From contig NZ_FOBG01000003.1 in assembly GCF_900109645.1 (NCBI RefSeq), positions 248,001-312,000 on the forward strand: a stretch of 64,000 bases of DNA, given 5' to 3'. Of this stretch, positions 40,356 to 48,816 are shown piece after piece; the first letter of the stretch is position 1, and the number at the start of each line of letters is the position of its first letter. The notes under the pieces were generated by a model, which saw nothing but the letters and a program-made list of their open reading frames with translations, was not told where the DNA came from and made no database searches. The position numbers were made by a program, and so were the translations under genes. Source of the stretch: Duganella sp. CF402 (GTDB lineage: Bacteria; Pseudomonadota; Gammaproteobacteria; Burkholderiales; Burkholderiaceae_D).

Positions 40356-40661
40356 ATGATCGAGATCATCCAAACCAAGACGTTCAGCAAATGGCTGGCC
40401 AAGCTGCGTGATCGGCAGGCCAAGACTGCGATCATCGAACGCATCATACGATTACAGCTCGGCGATGCAGGAGACAGCAAATCAATTGGTGACGGCATTA
40501 GCGAGATGCGCATCGACTCCGGCCCCGGCTACCGCATCTACTATCTTCAACAAGGGATGGCTATCATTGTTTTGCTCTGCGCTGGGAACAAGAGTTCGCA
40601 AGCGAGAGACATACGCCTGGCTGAACGAGCAGCCAACAAGTGGAGGTTAGATCATGGCTGA
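40356..40661 (+). CDS. RelE/ParE-superfamily toxin (addiction-module killer type)
   Basis: This 101-residue protein of the Gp49/HigB-like killer family has TKTFSKWLAKLRDRQAKTAI, then GPGYRIYY and IIVLLCAGNKSSQARDIRLA, the standard pattern. Members are usually mRNA-cleaving toxins with the antitoxin gene downstream, as here (8-bp overlap). Full length and apparently intact, while its antitoxin looks shortened. Confidence 0.82.
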   Translation: MIEIIQTKTFSKWLAKLRDRQAKTAIIERIIRLQLGDAGDSKSIGDGISEMRIDSGPGYRIYYLQQGMAIIVLLCAGNKSSQARDIRLAERAANKWRLDHG

Positions 40662-40866
40662 AGAATTTATTCCGTTCGATCCAGCGGAAGCACTGGATAG
40701 TAAAGAAGTGATCGAACTGTTTTTGGAAAGTGCACTGGCATCAGGTGATGCCAATTACATAGCCATCGCCCATAACATCGCAGCACGCGCCGAGACAATT
40801 CACAATCTGGCGGAGAAAACGGAACGTCTACCCGCAGCTCTGCACAAGACTAAGCCAGCCATGTAG
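40654..40866 (+). CDS. Antitoxin of the RelE-type module, C-terminally shortened
   Basis: This 70-residue protein starts MAEEFIPFDPAEALDSKE, which is typical of the addiction-module antidote family that normally runs to about 95-100 residues with a helix-turn-helix. Here the helix region is degenerate (HNLAEKTERLPAALHKT) and ends abruptly in KPAM. The part lost is the second half of the DNA-binding domain. Toxin neutralisation could remain, since that usually involves the N-terminal part in this arrangement, but operator binding is doubtful. GGAGG precedes the ATG. Confidence 0.7.
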   Translation: MAEEFIPFDPAEALDSKEVIELFLESALASGDANYIAIAHNIAARAETIHNLAEKTERLPAALHKTKPAM

Positions 40867-40887
40867 TCTGGTAATTGGATCTAAATC

Positions 40888-40980
40888 ATGGCTGAAGAAT
40901 TTTTCCCTTTTGATCCTGCCGAGATCCTCAAAAGTAGAAAAGCGACGGAATCTGCCGACCATCAATCAGTGGTGAATTAG
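40888..40980 (+). pseudogene. Second, truncated copy of the antitoxin N-terminus
   Basis: An ATG at 40888 opens MAEEFFPFDPAEILKS, clearly related to the antitoxin just upstream (MAEEFIPFDPAEALDS). It then degenerates and stops after 30 codons at TAG 40978-40980. The similarity extends a few bases before the ATG (ATC ATGGCTGAAGAATTT in both copies). This is best read as the remnant of a duplicated or recombined antitoxin gene. Confidence 0.65.
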
Positions 40981-41185
40981 GAACTGTACCGCCTGCGTAA
41001 TGTTCACTAGCCGGGAAGTTAAAAACGACGAAGCCGTCACGCCTTGCGAAAATTTGCACCCCGTTAGTTCCTACGCCTTGCCAGCCAAGTCCGCTCTTTT
41101 CAGACTCTGACGCGGGAAGAGAACCGAGCCACGCATACTTGCCCAAATGAGTGGCGTATGCACTAAGTTCTGGCCTTCCAAGCAT
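40928..41185 (-). CDS. Small hypothetical protein in the toxin-antitoxin scar
   Basis: This 85-residue frame has AAGGAA placed 6 bp before its ATG, so translation is plausible. The sequence contains KYAWLGSLPASESEKSGLGW, VQIFARRDGFVVFNFPASE and the end IPSLFYF. There is no signal peptide or membrane segment. It overlaps the antitoxin remnant on the other strand and lies in an AT-richer patch, which suggests acquired DNA. I do not recognise the family. Confidence 0.4.
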   Translation of the reverse strand: MLGRPELSAYATHLGKYAWLGSLPASESEKSGLGWQGVGTNGVQIFARRDGFVVFNFPASEHYAGGTVPNSPLIDGRQIPSLFYF

Positions 41186-41301
41186 CGTATTTCCTTATTC
41201 GTATAAATTAAATTCTATATCTTTGGATCCTTGCTCAGTTCGGCTTCGTCACAAGCGGTATTGGTGCTAGCAGTCACGTCGAACAGCTGACATAGGGATC
41301 T

Positions 41302-42369
41302 TTAGTACAGGTGACTTAGGGGGTGTGCGTAATCGGGCCAGACTGGCACGAACATGAATTGGACCATGTCGCCGGTGACCTCGTCCAGAGCGGGAGGCCG
41401 CCACTGCGGGTTATTGTCCTTGTCGATCACCAGCGCGCGGACGCCTTCGATGACTTCGCCGTTTTCGAAGTTGCGGCGGACTAGCGCGCGTTCCATGCGC
41501 AGGCAGCCGGCCACGTCCAGCGCGGCGCCGCGTTTGATCAGTTCGTGGGTGACGCACATCATCAGCGGCGAGCGCGTCGCCATCACTTCCAGCGTTTTGA
41601 CAGCGAACTCGCTGCTGTCGGTTTTTAGCGAGGCGACGATGGCGGGCACGGAGCCGGCGCTGAAGTGGCGGTCGATGGCGGCGCGGTTGGCGGCCAGCTG
41701 GCTGTCGCCGGCGTTGTGGGCTGCGGCGTAGGCTGACAGCGCGCGTGGCAGGTCGGCACCCGACGTGGTGATCAGCAGTGCATCGAGTGCGGCGCGGTCC
41801 GCCAGTGGCGCGTAGTGATCGGCCAGGCCGGCGTGCAATGCGTCGGCGGCGTTGATCGTCACACCGGTCACGCCGAGGTAATAGCCCAGCGCACCCGGCG
41901 CGCGCGACAGGAAGTAGCTGCCGCCCACGTCCGGGAACAGGCCGATGTTCACTTCCGGCATGGCCATCTTGGTTTTATCGTTGACGATGCGGATACCGCC
42001 CTGCGCCACGCCCATGCCGCCACCCATCACCACGCCGTCCATCAGCGCGATGTAAGGCTTGGGATAGAAATGAACTAAATGATTTAGCGAATATTCCTCG
42101 GTGAAGAAATCTTCCACCAGCGCGCTCCCCCCCTGCGGCGTGGCGCGCCCGGCTTCGTAGAAGAAACGGATATCGCCGCCGGCACAAAACGCTTTCTCGC
42201 TGCTGCTGCGGATCACCACGGCGCCGACTGCGGCGTCATCGCGCCACGCCAGCAACGCTTGCGTAATCGCGCGCACCATGTCGAGAGACAGGGAGTTCAG
42301 GGCCTTGGGCCGGTCCAGCACGATCAAGCCGGTGCCGTTGCTTACACTGGTGTGGATGTATTCGCTCAT
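41302..42369 (-). CDS. 3-hydroxyisobutyryl-CoA hydrolase-like enoyl-CoA hydratase family protein
   Basis: This 355-residue crotonase-fold protein has KAFCAGGDIRFFYEAG, MDGVVMGGGMGVAQGG (oxyanion hole) and PEVNIGLFPDVGGSYFL, the last being the mark of the HIBCH branch. A C-terminal ECH_2 domain ends with a segment around NNPQWRPPALDEV. The expected reaction is hydrolysis of 3-hydroxyisobutyryl-CoA in valine breakdown. No other valine genes are adjacent. Confidence 0.82.
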   Translation of the reverse strand: MSEYIHTSVSNGTGLIVLDRPKALNSLSLDMVRAITQALLAWRDDAAVGAVVIRSSSEKAFCAGGDIRFFYEAGRATPQGGSALVEDFFTEEYSLNHLVHFYPKPYIALMDGVVMGGGMGVAQGGIRIVNDKTKMAMPEVNIGLFPDVGGSYFLSRAPGALGYYLGVTGVTINAADALHAGLADHYAPLADRAALDALLITTSGADLPRALSAYAAAHNAGDSQLAANRAAIDRHFSAGSVPAIVASLKTDSSEFAVKTLEVMATRSPLMMCVTHELIKRGAALDVAGCLRMERALVRRNFENGEVIEGVRALVIDKDNNPQWRPPALDEVTGDMVQFMFVPVWPDYAHPLSHLY

Positions 42370-42379
42370 GCCCCCAATT

Positions 42380-43297
42380 TTACTTCAGATGCTCGAGCGG
42401 ATTGGGCACATCCAGCGCGCCGCCGAGACGCGGTTGCCACAGCGCCTTGCCGACCGTCGGCGGCTTGCCTTCGTGGCGGTTGTAGAACACCGTCACCTCG
42501 CGGCTGCCGACCGGCTCCTGCTCAAAGCCGGTGCGTCGCGCAATCCCGGAGGGATCGGCCGAAGCAGCCACGGTGAACGCTACCAGCGTGTCCAGGCGCG
42601 CATCGTGCACGTCGAGGATGGAGGCCATCAGCGCCAGCGGCGTGGCCGCATACACCTGATAATGCAGCGCCTTCGCGGCCCGCTCCATCTCGGCCGGCAG
42701 CGCGCCATCGGCCTCCATCTGGCCCAGCGCATGCTGCAGCACCTTGCGCCCCCAGTCGAGATAGCGCGCCTCGCCGGTGACCCCGCCTACCGCCGTCACC
42801 GCCAGGCCTTCCCAGTAGTAGTGGTTGTTGCGGCCGCCCTTCTTGGCGTCCGAGTGCGCGATGGTGGCGTCGGCCAGCGCCTTGAACCAGCCTTCAATGG
42901 CAGCGCGCTGCGCCGGCGTGGCTTGGCGCTGCACGCGCGCGTAGCTCAGGGCCATGCCGCCCAGCGTCCACTTGCGCACGTAGTAGGCCTGTTCGCTCGA
43001 CATCTTGCCCAGCATGGCTTTCTGTTCGGCCCAGCTGGATAGCCACGTGAGCGCGCACGCGGCGTCGCCCTGCCCGTTCGCATCCCGCGCGACCTGCGAC
43101 AGGAAATCTTCGATTGGTTTGGTGTTGGCGATGTTGCGTGCCCTCAGCACCGGATCGATCACCGAGTGATGTGCATCCGAGTAGTAGCTGTTGGCGTCGA
43201 TGTCGCTGCGGGCCGGCGGCGGCGCTTCGCAAGCGGCTGCAATGGCGGTAGCGCTGGCGGCCAGCAGCAGCAAACTACAAGTTAAACGTTTAACCAT
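42380..43297 (-). CDS. Alginate lyase family (PL5-like) exported protein
   Basis: This 305-residue protein has a signal peptide (LTCSLLLLAASATAIAAA). GDAACALTWLSSWA, RKWTLGGMALSY and GGRNNHYYWEGLAV match the AlgL/PL5 pattern. Asn158, His159, Arg206 and Tyr213 line up with the catalytic residues described for Pseudomonas AlgL (Asn201, His202, Arg249, Tyr256). The family cleaves mannuronate-rich alginate. No alginate biosynthesis genes are present, so a scavenging role is as likely as polymer turnover. GAGGATCAC precedes the ATG. It lies 10 bp upstream of the hydrolase gene on the same strand. Confidence 0.75.
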   Translation of the reverse strand: MVKRLTCSLLLLAASATAIAAACEAPPPARSDIDANSYYSDAHHSVIDPVLRARNIANTKPIEDFLSQVARDANGQGDAACALTWLSSWAEQKAMLGKMSSEQAYYVRKWTLGGMALSYARVQRQATPAQRAAIEGWFKALADATIAHSDAKKGGRNNHYYWEGLAVTAVGGVTGEARYLDWGRKVLQHALGQMEADGALPAEMERAAKALHYQVYAATPLALMASILDVHDARLDTLVAFTVAASADPSGIARRTGFEQEPVGSREVTVFYNRHEGKPPTVGKALWQPRLGGALDVPNPLEHLK

Positions 43298-43304
43298 GTG
43301 ATCC

Positions 43305-43331
43305 TCAAAAAGGGCGCCCTCGTGCGCCCTT
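43305..43331 (-). terminator. Intrinsic terminator after hpf
   Basis: On the minus strand AAGGGCGC-ACGAGG-GCGCCCTT (arms 43310-43317 and 43324-43331) runs into a T5 tract. It ends the rpoN-hpf transcript just before the alginate lyase gene. Confidence 0.7.
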
Positions 43332-43354
43332 CGTTGAATGTGCCGAGGCCGTTG

Positions 43355-43714
43355 TTATAGGGCGGCGGCAGCGGGTTCGTAGCTATCCGGGATATGCTTG
43401 ATCGCATCGTGCCCGTAAGATTGGACTTTACCTTTGTATTTCATGACCTGGCGGTCCAGCTTGTCGATCAAGGTATCGATGGCGGCGTACAGGTCTTGCG
43501 ACAGGCTTTCCACGTAGACGGTCTTGCCCGACATACGCAGGTTGATTTCAGCCTTCTGACGTTTATCTTTCTCTTTAAGGTTATCTACGGTCAGGATGAC
43601 AGCAATATCAATCACTTGATCAAAGTGGCGGGTGACACGTTCCAGCTTGTTCTGCACGTACTCGCGAATCGCTGCGGTCACTTCGAGATGATGTCCACTG
43701 ATGGTGAGATTCAT
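43355..43714 (-). CDS. hpf: Ribosome hibernation promoting factor (short form)
   Basis: This 119-residue HPF/YfiA-family protein runs from [20 protein letters not shown] through [15 protein letters not shown] to [19 protein letters not shown]. It binds the ribosome and favours 100S dimers in stationary phase. The ATG at 43714 has AGGAG upstream; a longer in-frame start is not supported. It sits directly after rpoN, as in many proteobacteria. Confidence 0.92.
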   Translation of the reverse strand: MNLTISGHHLEVTAAIREYVQNKLERVTRHFDQVIDIAVILTVDNLKEKDKRQKAEINLRMSGKTVYVESLSQDLYAAIDTLIDKLDRQVMKYKGKVQSYGHDAIKHIPDSYEPAAAAL

Positions 43715-43790
43715 ACACACTCCTAAAGATATGTCGCTTCTGACGGTTAGTGCGGTGCCCCTTGATGCCGGGCGCGCAGGAACCAACACA

Positions 43791-45263
43791 CTACAAAGAC
43801 TTGCGGAGACTGACTGGTGGGATTTTGAGGGCTTCGCGATACTTGGCAACAGTACGCCGCGCAATCACCATGCCTTGTTCTCCCAGCATGTCCGCAATCT
43901 TACTGTCGGATAAAGGATTTTTCGGGTCTTCTGCTCCTGTCAATTGCACGATCAATGCGCGTATCGCCGTCGAACTTGCTTCCCCGCCAGCTTCGGTGGC
44001 GACATGGCTACCAAAGAAATATTTCAACTCAAACATGCCATGCGGGGTCAGCATATATTTTTGAGTTGTTACGCGAGAAATAGTGCTCTCGTGTAGTCCC
44101 AGTGTATCAGCAATTTCGCGAAGCACAAGGGGGCGCATCGCAACCGCGCCGTGCGAGAAAAAGTTCTTTTGTCTTTCTACTATCGCCTGTGCCACGCGCA
44201 GAATCGTGTCGAAGCGCTGACGCATATTCTTGATCAGCCACTTAGCTTCCTGCAACTGCGCGCCCATCGCGCTTTCGCCCTTGCCCTGCTTGAGCAGGTT
44301 GGCGTACATGGCGTTCACGCGCAGGCGCGGCATGACGTCATTGTTCAGGCTCACCTGCCAGCCGTTGCGCGATTTTTTCACGATCACATCCGGCACCACA
44401 TAGTCCGACACATCGGACGCGAACGCCGCGCCCGGATGCGGATTGCACTGGCGGATCACGGCCTGCGCTTCGCGCAAATCCTCGTCATCGCACAGCAGGG
44501 TTTTCTTGAGCTTGTTGAAGTCGCGCTGCGCAAACCAGGTCAGGTGGTTTTCCACGATGACCAGCGCCATGCGGCGCGTCACCAGCGGCACGCCGGGCAG
44601 GCGGCGGATCTGGATCGCCAGGCACTCGGCGGCATTGCGCGCGCCCACGCCCATCGGATCGAAGCTTTGCAGCAGCTTGAGCGCGGTCTGCAATTCCTCG
44701 ATTTCCACTTCCAGTTCTTCCGGCAGGCGCGCGTGGATTTCTTCCAGCGCTTCTTCCAGATAGCCGTTCTCGTCGAGCGCATCGATGATCAGTTCCACCA
44801 GCGCGCGGTCACGCGTTTCCAGCACCGTCACGCGCATCTGTTCCATCAAATGCTCGCGCAGCGTGCAGTGATGCGCTTCCAGCTGCGGGCGCGATTCCTC
44901 GTCATCGTTGTTCTTGCTACGGCCCGAATCGCCCCAGTCCATGTCGGCGTCGGGCGTGGTGCTTTCGGTGTCGGCGCCGGGTGCTTCATAGTTGTCGGCT
45001 TCGGCGACCGGGGCCTCGCCCGGCGGGCCTTCCGGCGGCGCTTCGCCGGCCGGCGCCTGCTGGCTGATGGCGCCATCGGCCAGCAGGCGCAGCGAATGAT
45101 CAAGCGGATCGTCGAGACGTTCCAGCAGCGGGTTATCGGTCAGCAGCTGTTCCAGTTCCTGGTGCAGCTCCAGCGTCGACAGCTGCAGCAGCCGGATGGA
45201 CTGCTGCAGTTGCGGCGTCAACGCCAGATGCTGCGACGTGCGCAGTTGCAAAGACTGTTTCAT
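43791..45263 (-). CDS. rpoN: RNA polymerase sigma-54 factor
   Basis: This 490-residue protein has N-terminal glutamine-rich region I ([20 protein letters not shown]), an acidic linker (about 70-125), the core-binding domain, the helix-turn-helix ([19 protein letters not shown]) and the RpoN box [12 protein letters not shown] near the C-terminus. It recognises GG/GC (-24/-12) promoters with the help of enhancer-binding ATPases. One such promoter and one such ATPase are found at 54744 and 62154 in this window. Confidence 0.95.
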   Translation of the reverse strand: MKQSLQLRTSQHLALTPQLQQSIRLLQLSTLELHQELEQLLTDNPLLERLDDPLDHSLRLLADGAISQQAPAGEAPPEGPPGEAPVAEADNYEAPGADTESTTPDADMDWGDSGRSKNNDDEESRPQLEAHHCTLREHLMEQMRVTVLETRDRALVELIIDALDENGYLEEALEEIHARLPEELEVEIEELQTALKLLQSFDPMGVGARNAAECLAIQIRRLPGVPLVTRRMALVIVENHLTWFAQRDFNKLKKTLLCDDEDLREAQAVIRQCNPHPGAAFASDVSDYVVPDVIVKKSRNGWQVSLNNDVMPRLRVNAMYANLLKQGKGESAMGAQLQEAKWLIKNMRQRFDTILRVAQAIVERQKNFFSHGAVAMRPLVLREIADTLGLHESTISRVTTQKYMLTPHGMFELKYFFGSHVATEAGGEASSTAIRALIVQLTGAEDPKNPLSDSKIADMLGEQGMVIARRTVAKYREALKIPPVSLRKSL

Positions 45264-45269
45264 GAAGCC

Positions 45270-46022
45270 TTACATACGGAAATGTTCACCCAGGTAGACG
45301 CGGCGCACCGACTCGTTGGCGATGATGTCGTCCGGCCGGCCCGAAGCCAGCACCGTCCCCTGGTTGATGATATATGCGCGGTCGCAAATGCCCAGCGTCT
45401 CGCGCACATTGTGATCGGTAATGAGGACGCCGATGCCGCGTTCCTTGAGGAAGCGCACGATGCGCTGGATCTCAATCACGGCAATCGGGTCGACCCCGGC
45501 GAATGGTTCATCGAGCAGCACGAAGCGCGGGTTAGTCGCCAGTGCGCGCGCGATCTCGACGCGGCGGCGCTCGCCGCCCGAGAGCGACAGCGCCGGATTT
45601 TCGCGCAGCTTTTCGATTTGCAAATCGGCCAGCAGGGTATTGAGCCGTTCATCAATTTCCGCCTTGGATAAAGGCTTGCCGTCCACTTTCTGGATTTCGA
45701 GGACGGCGCGTATATTTTCTTCGACCGTCAGCTTGCGGAACACCGACGCTTCCTGCGGCAGGTAGGACAAGCCGAGCGAGGCGCGGCGGTGGATCGGCAG
45801 CGAGGAGATATCGGTGCCGCTGATATCGATGCTGCCCGCGTCCGACGGCACCAGGCCGACGATCATGTAAAACGAGGTGGTCTTGCCGGCGCCGTTAGGC
45901 CCCAGCAGGCCGACCACTTCGCCGCATTCCACTTGCAGCGACACGTCATGCACCACCTGGCGCTTGCCGTAAGTCTTTTGCAGGCCTTTGACGATCAGGG
46001 TGCTACCGCAGGATGCTTCCAT
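45270..46022 (-). CDS. lptB: LPS export ABC transporter ATP-binding protein LptB
   Basis: This 250-residue ATPase has Walker [10 protein letters not shown], signature LSGGERRR, Walker [14 protein letters not shown] and the switch His in [11 protein letters not shown]. It powers LPS transport from the inner membrane with LptFG. It lies 6 bp upstream of rpoN and 1 bp after lptA, in the conserved lptC-lptA-lptB-rpoN order. Confidence 0.95.
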   Translation of the reverse strand: MEASCGSTLIVKGLQKTYGKRQVVHDVSLQVECGEVVGLLGPNGAGKTTSFYMIVGLVPSDAGSIDISGTDISSLPIHRRASLGLSYLPQEASVFRKLTVEENIRAVLEIQKVDGKPLSKAEIDERLNTLLADLQIEKLRENPALSLSGGERRRVEIARALATNPRFVLLDEPFAGVDPIAVIEIQRIVRFLKERGIGVLITDHNVRETLGICDRAYIINQGTVLASGRPDDIIANESVRRVYLGEHFRM

Positions 46023-46023
46023 C

Positions 46024-46611
46024 TTATTTCCCCGGCGCTGGTTGCGTGGTCGGTGCAGGCACGGCCAGCTTGCTCGACGGCTGGATCACCATCGTGCTGC
46101 GGCCCGCGCCCGGCTTGGTCTCGCCGGTCGGCGTGTTCTTGACCGCGAAGAATTCCTTGCGGCTGTCGTAGGAAATGAATTCACCATCGACCTGGCTGGC
46201 GGTTTTCGGGCCTTCCAGGCGCTTGATCTGCGCCTTGGCGTACAGCTTCACCAGCTCGGTCTTGTTATCGTATTCGATGCGGTCGGCCTTGCCTTCGACC
46301 CACTGGTCGCCGGCGCCGTCAAGCTTCTGGCGGAAGGTCGCCTGCGTGCCGGGCGTGCTGTGCAGCACCACGAACTGGTAGCCTTCCGGGTCTTCCGTCA
46401 CCACCGCCTTCGGCGATTTCATCAGCAGCGTGCCGCGCGTCAGCACCACGTTGCCGGTGAAGGTCTTGACCTGCTTGACGTCATCGGACTCCAGCTGGTC
46501 GAAGGCGATCTGGGTCGGCTTGCTGGAATCGGCCTTCTCGGCCTGCGCCACGCCGGCGATGGTGGCAAGCGCCAGCAGGGCCGTCGACAAAAACAGTTTA
46601 TGCAATTTCAT
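46024..46611 (-). CDS. lptA: LPS transport periplasmic protein LptA
   Basis: This 195-residue protein has a signal peptide ([24 protein letters not shown]) and an OstA-like beta-jellyroll ([20 protein letters not shown]), with a low-complexity tail. It bridges the periplasm between LptC and LptD. The start at 46611 has AAGGAAAG upstream; it overlaps the end of lptC slightly on the nearby start option. Confidence 0.9.
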   Translation of the reverse strand: MKLHKLFLSTALLALATIAGVAQAEKADSSKPTQIAFDQLESDDVKQVKTFTGNVVLTRGTLLMKSPKAVVTEDPEGYQFVVLHSTPGTQATFRQKLDGAGDQWVEGKADRIEYDNKTELVKLYAKAQIKRLEGPKTASQVDGEFISYDSRKEFFAVKNTPTGETKPGAGRSTMVIQPSSKLAVPAPTTQPAPGK

Positions 46612-46621
46612 GTGCTTTCCT

Positions 46622-47215
46622 TCATTGCGCCGCACGCGGCGGCATCGTAATCGTTCCGCGTCCGCCCAGTTCGATCTGGCGGGTGGCGTTGTTGGCCTTC
46701 ATGCCGGTGCCGGTGGCGGTCGTGTGACCGGCCTTCATCTCGACCGGGGCATCGGTTTCCATCCGTTCTTCATCCGGGTACACGGTCAGCGTACTGGTCT
46801 TCAGGCGCAGCTCCTGCGCTTGCTTGGTGGCGGGTCGCACCACGTCCACATTACCACTGAGCTTGACGCGCGTATTGCCCTGATCGACATAGGCAGTCTG
46901 CGCGTGGATATTCATCGGCGGCTGGCCGCTGGCCAGGCCGTGCACGAACGGCTTGTCGATCACCGACGAATCGTCCACCGGCCGGTGCGTCAGCTTGTCG
47001 CCGGAAATGATGTAGGCCGGCTGGCCTTCCTTGTTCATGCGTACCGTGCTGAAGCGATCGATGATGTAGTCCGGCTCGTCCTTGAACTTGTCGGCTTCCG
47101 CTTCCTGCCCGGCCTGGTTCACCACCTGCACCAGCCAGAAGCTGCCGACGGCCACAAACACCCCAACCATCATGATCAGGGTAAGTTGCCAACGGTGTGC
47201 TGTCCTTTTACGCAT
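46622..47215 (-). CDS. lptC: LPS export protein LptC
   Basis: This 197-residue protein has a single N-terminal membrane helix (LTLIMMVGVFVAVGSFWLVQ) and a periplasmic LptC/OstA-like domain (YIIDRFSTVRMNKEGQPAYI, then VKLSGNVDVVRPA). It receives LPS from LptBFG and passes it to LptA. It is encoded between kdsC and lptA. Confidence 0.92.
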   Translation of the reverse strand: MRKRTAHRWQLTLIMMVGVFVAVGSFWLVQVVNQAGQEAEADKFKDEPDYIIDRFSTVRMNKEGQPAYIISGDKLTHRPVDDSSVIDKPFVHGLASGQPPMNIHAQTAYVDQGNTRVKLSGNVDVVRPATKQAQELRLKTSTLTVYPDEERMETDAPVEMKAGHTTATGTGMKANNATRQIELGGRGTITMPPRAAQ

Positions 47216-47227
47216 GATTGATCCCGG

Positions 47228-47752
47228 TCAAACGAGGAATTGCGCCATCACGCGCTCGTAGCTGCCCTGCGCGTGCATCAGCAGCTCGCATACCTCGCGC
47301 ACAGCACCCTTGCCGCCGAAGGCGACGGTGGTGTGGTGGGCGCGTTCCAGCACTTCCTTGCGGCCGTTCGGCACGGCGACCGCAAAGCCGACCCGCGTCA
47401 GGATCGGCAAATCCACCACATCGTCGCCGATGAAGCCAACCTGCTCGGCCGTGAGGCCGGTCTTTTCCAGCAGGGCGTTGAACGGCGTCAGCTTGTCGTG
47501 GCCGCCCTGGTGCAGGTGGTTGATGCCGAGGTCGGCCGCGCGCTTGATCACCTGCGGCGACTTGCGCGCGCTGATGATGGCGGTGTCGATGCCGGCTTCC
47601 TGGATCAGCTTGATGCCGAGGCCGTCCTGCACGTTGAAGGTCTTCAGCGCTTCGCCGTCGGCGCCGTAATGCAGGCTGCCGTCGGTCAGCACGCCGTCGA
47701 CGTCGAAAATCATCAGCTTGACGCGCGCAGCGCGTTCCAGGTACGTCATCAT
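47228..47752 (-). CDS. kdsC: 3-deoxy-D-manno-octulosonate 8-phosphate phosphatase KdsC
   Basis: This 174-residue HAD phosphatase has FDVDGVLTDGSLHYG (catalytic Asp pair), IISARKSP, and FIGDDVVDLPIL for Mg binding. It makes free KDO for LPS. ATG at 47752 overlaps the kdsD stop by one base (TGATG); a second ATG follows immediately and a TTG precedes it. Confidence 0.93.
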   Translation of the reverse strand: MMTYLERAARVKLMIFDVDGVLTDGSLHYGADGEALKTFNVQDGLGIKLIQEAGIDTAIISARKSPQVIKRAADLGINHLHQGGHDKLTPFNALLEKTGLTAEQVGFIGDDVVDLPILTRVGFAVAVPNGRKEVLERAHHTTVAFGGKGAVREVCELLMHAQGSYERVMAQFLV

Positions 47753-48765
47753 CAAATCACCTTGGCGCGGGTCAGGTCGTGGATGTGCAGCGCGCCGACC
47801 AGCTTGCCGTCGGCATCGGTCACCAGCATCTGGTTGATGCGGAACTGTTCCATGATGGCCACCGCATCCACCGCCATCTTCTCAGGCGAAATGGTGCGCG
47901 GGTTGGCGTGCATCACGTCGCCGATCACGACCTTGCTGAAGTCCTGCACTTTTTCAATCATGCGGCGCAGGTCGCCGTCGGTGAACACGCCGACCGGCTT
48001 GTTATCGGCATCGACGATGGCGGTCATGCCCATGCCCTTCTGGGTGATTTCCAGCAGCGCATCGGTCAGCTTGACGTCGGCGGTGACGCTCGGCACCGCA
48101 TCGCCGCTACGCATCACGTCTTTCACGTGGGTCAGCAGGCGGCGGCCCAGCGCGCCGCCAGGGTGCGAGCGGGCGAAATCTTCTTCCTTGAAGCCGCGCA
48201 GGTCCAGCAGCGCCACAGCCAGGGCGTCACCCAGCGCCAGCGTGACGGTGGTGGAAGTGGTCGGCGCCAGGTTCATCGGGCAAGCCTCTTTGGCCACGGC
48301 CACGTTCAGGTGCACGTCGGCGATGGTGGCCAGGCTGGAGCCGGGCTTGCCGGTAATCGCAATCACTTTGCTGCCCATGCGCTTGACCACCGGCAGGATG
48401 GTCATCAGCTCCGAGCTCTCGCCCGAATAGGAAATGGCAATAAATGCATCATCGGCGGTGACCATGCCGAGGTCGCCGTGCGCAGCTTCGGCCGGGTGCA
48501 CGAACAGCGCCGGGGTGCCGGTCGAGGCCAGCGTGGCGGCGATCTTGCGGCCGATGTGGCCGGACTTGCCGATGCCGGACACGACCACGCGCCCCTTGCA
48601 GTTGAACAGCAAGGAGATGGCCTGGACCACGCTGTCGTCATTGGCGAGGCGCGCGTTCAGGGCGTTGATGGCATCTGCTTCGTTCTGCAGCGTGTCTTGG
48701 GCAAGACGCAGTGCCGTTTTTGCATCAAAAGCTTTCAGCATTGTTTTTTCATGGGTTACACTCAT
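47752..48765 (-). CDS. kdsD: Arabinose-5-phosphate isomerase KdsD (KpsF/GutQ family)
   Basis: This 337-residue enzyme has an SIS sugar isomerase domain (VVSGIGKSGHIGRKIAATLA, then HPAEAAHGDLGMV) and two C-terminal CBS domains. It converts ribulose-5-phosphate to arabinose-5-phosphate, the first KDO step. Starts at 48765 or 48741 are both possible; the farther in-frame start would leave almost no room for a promoter. It is divergent from the KefB-like gene with a 51-bp gap. Confidence 0.92.
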   Translation of the reverse strand: MSVTHEKTMLKAFDAKTALRLAQDTLQNEADAINALNARLANDDSVVQAISLLFNCKGRVVVSGIGKSGHIGRKIAATLASTGTPALFVHPAEAAHGDLGMVTADDAFIAISYSGESSELMTILPVVKRMGSKVIAITGKPGSSLATIADVHLNVAVAKEACPMNLAPTTSTTVTLALGDALAVALLDLRGFKEEDFARSHPGGALGRRLLTHVKDVMRSGDAVPSVTADVKLTDALLEITQKGMGMTAIVDADNKPVGVFTDGDLRRMIEKVQDFSKVVIGDVMHANPRTISPEKMAVDAVAIMEQFRINQMLVTDADGKLVGALHIHDLTRAKVI

Positions 48766-48816
48766 GCCCAAGTATAGCCGAATTGCGAAAGCAAAAAACT
48801 TGCCAGTCACAACAAA

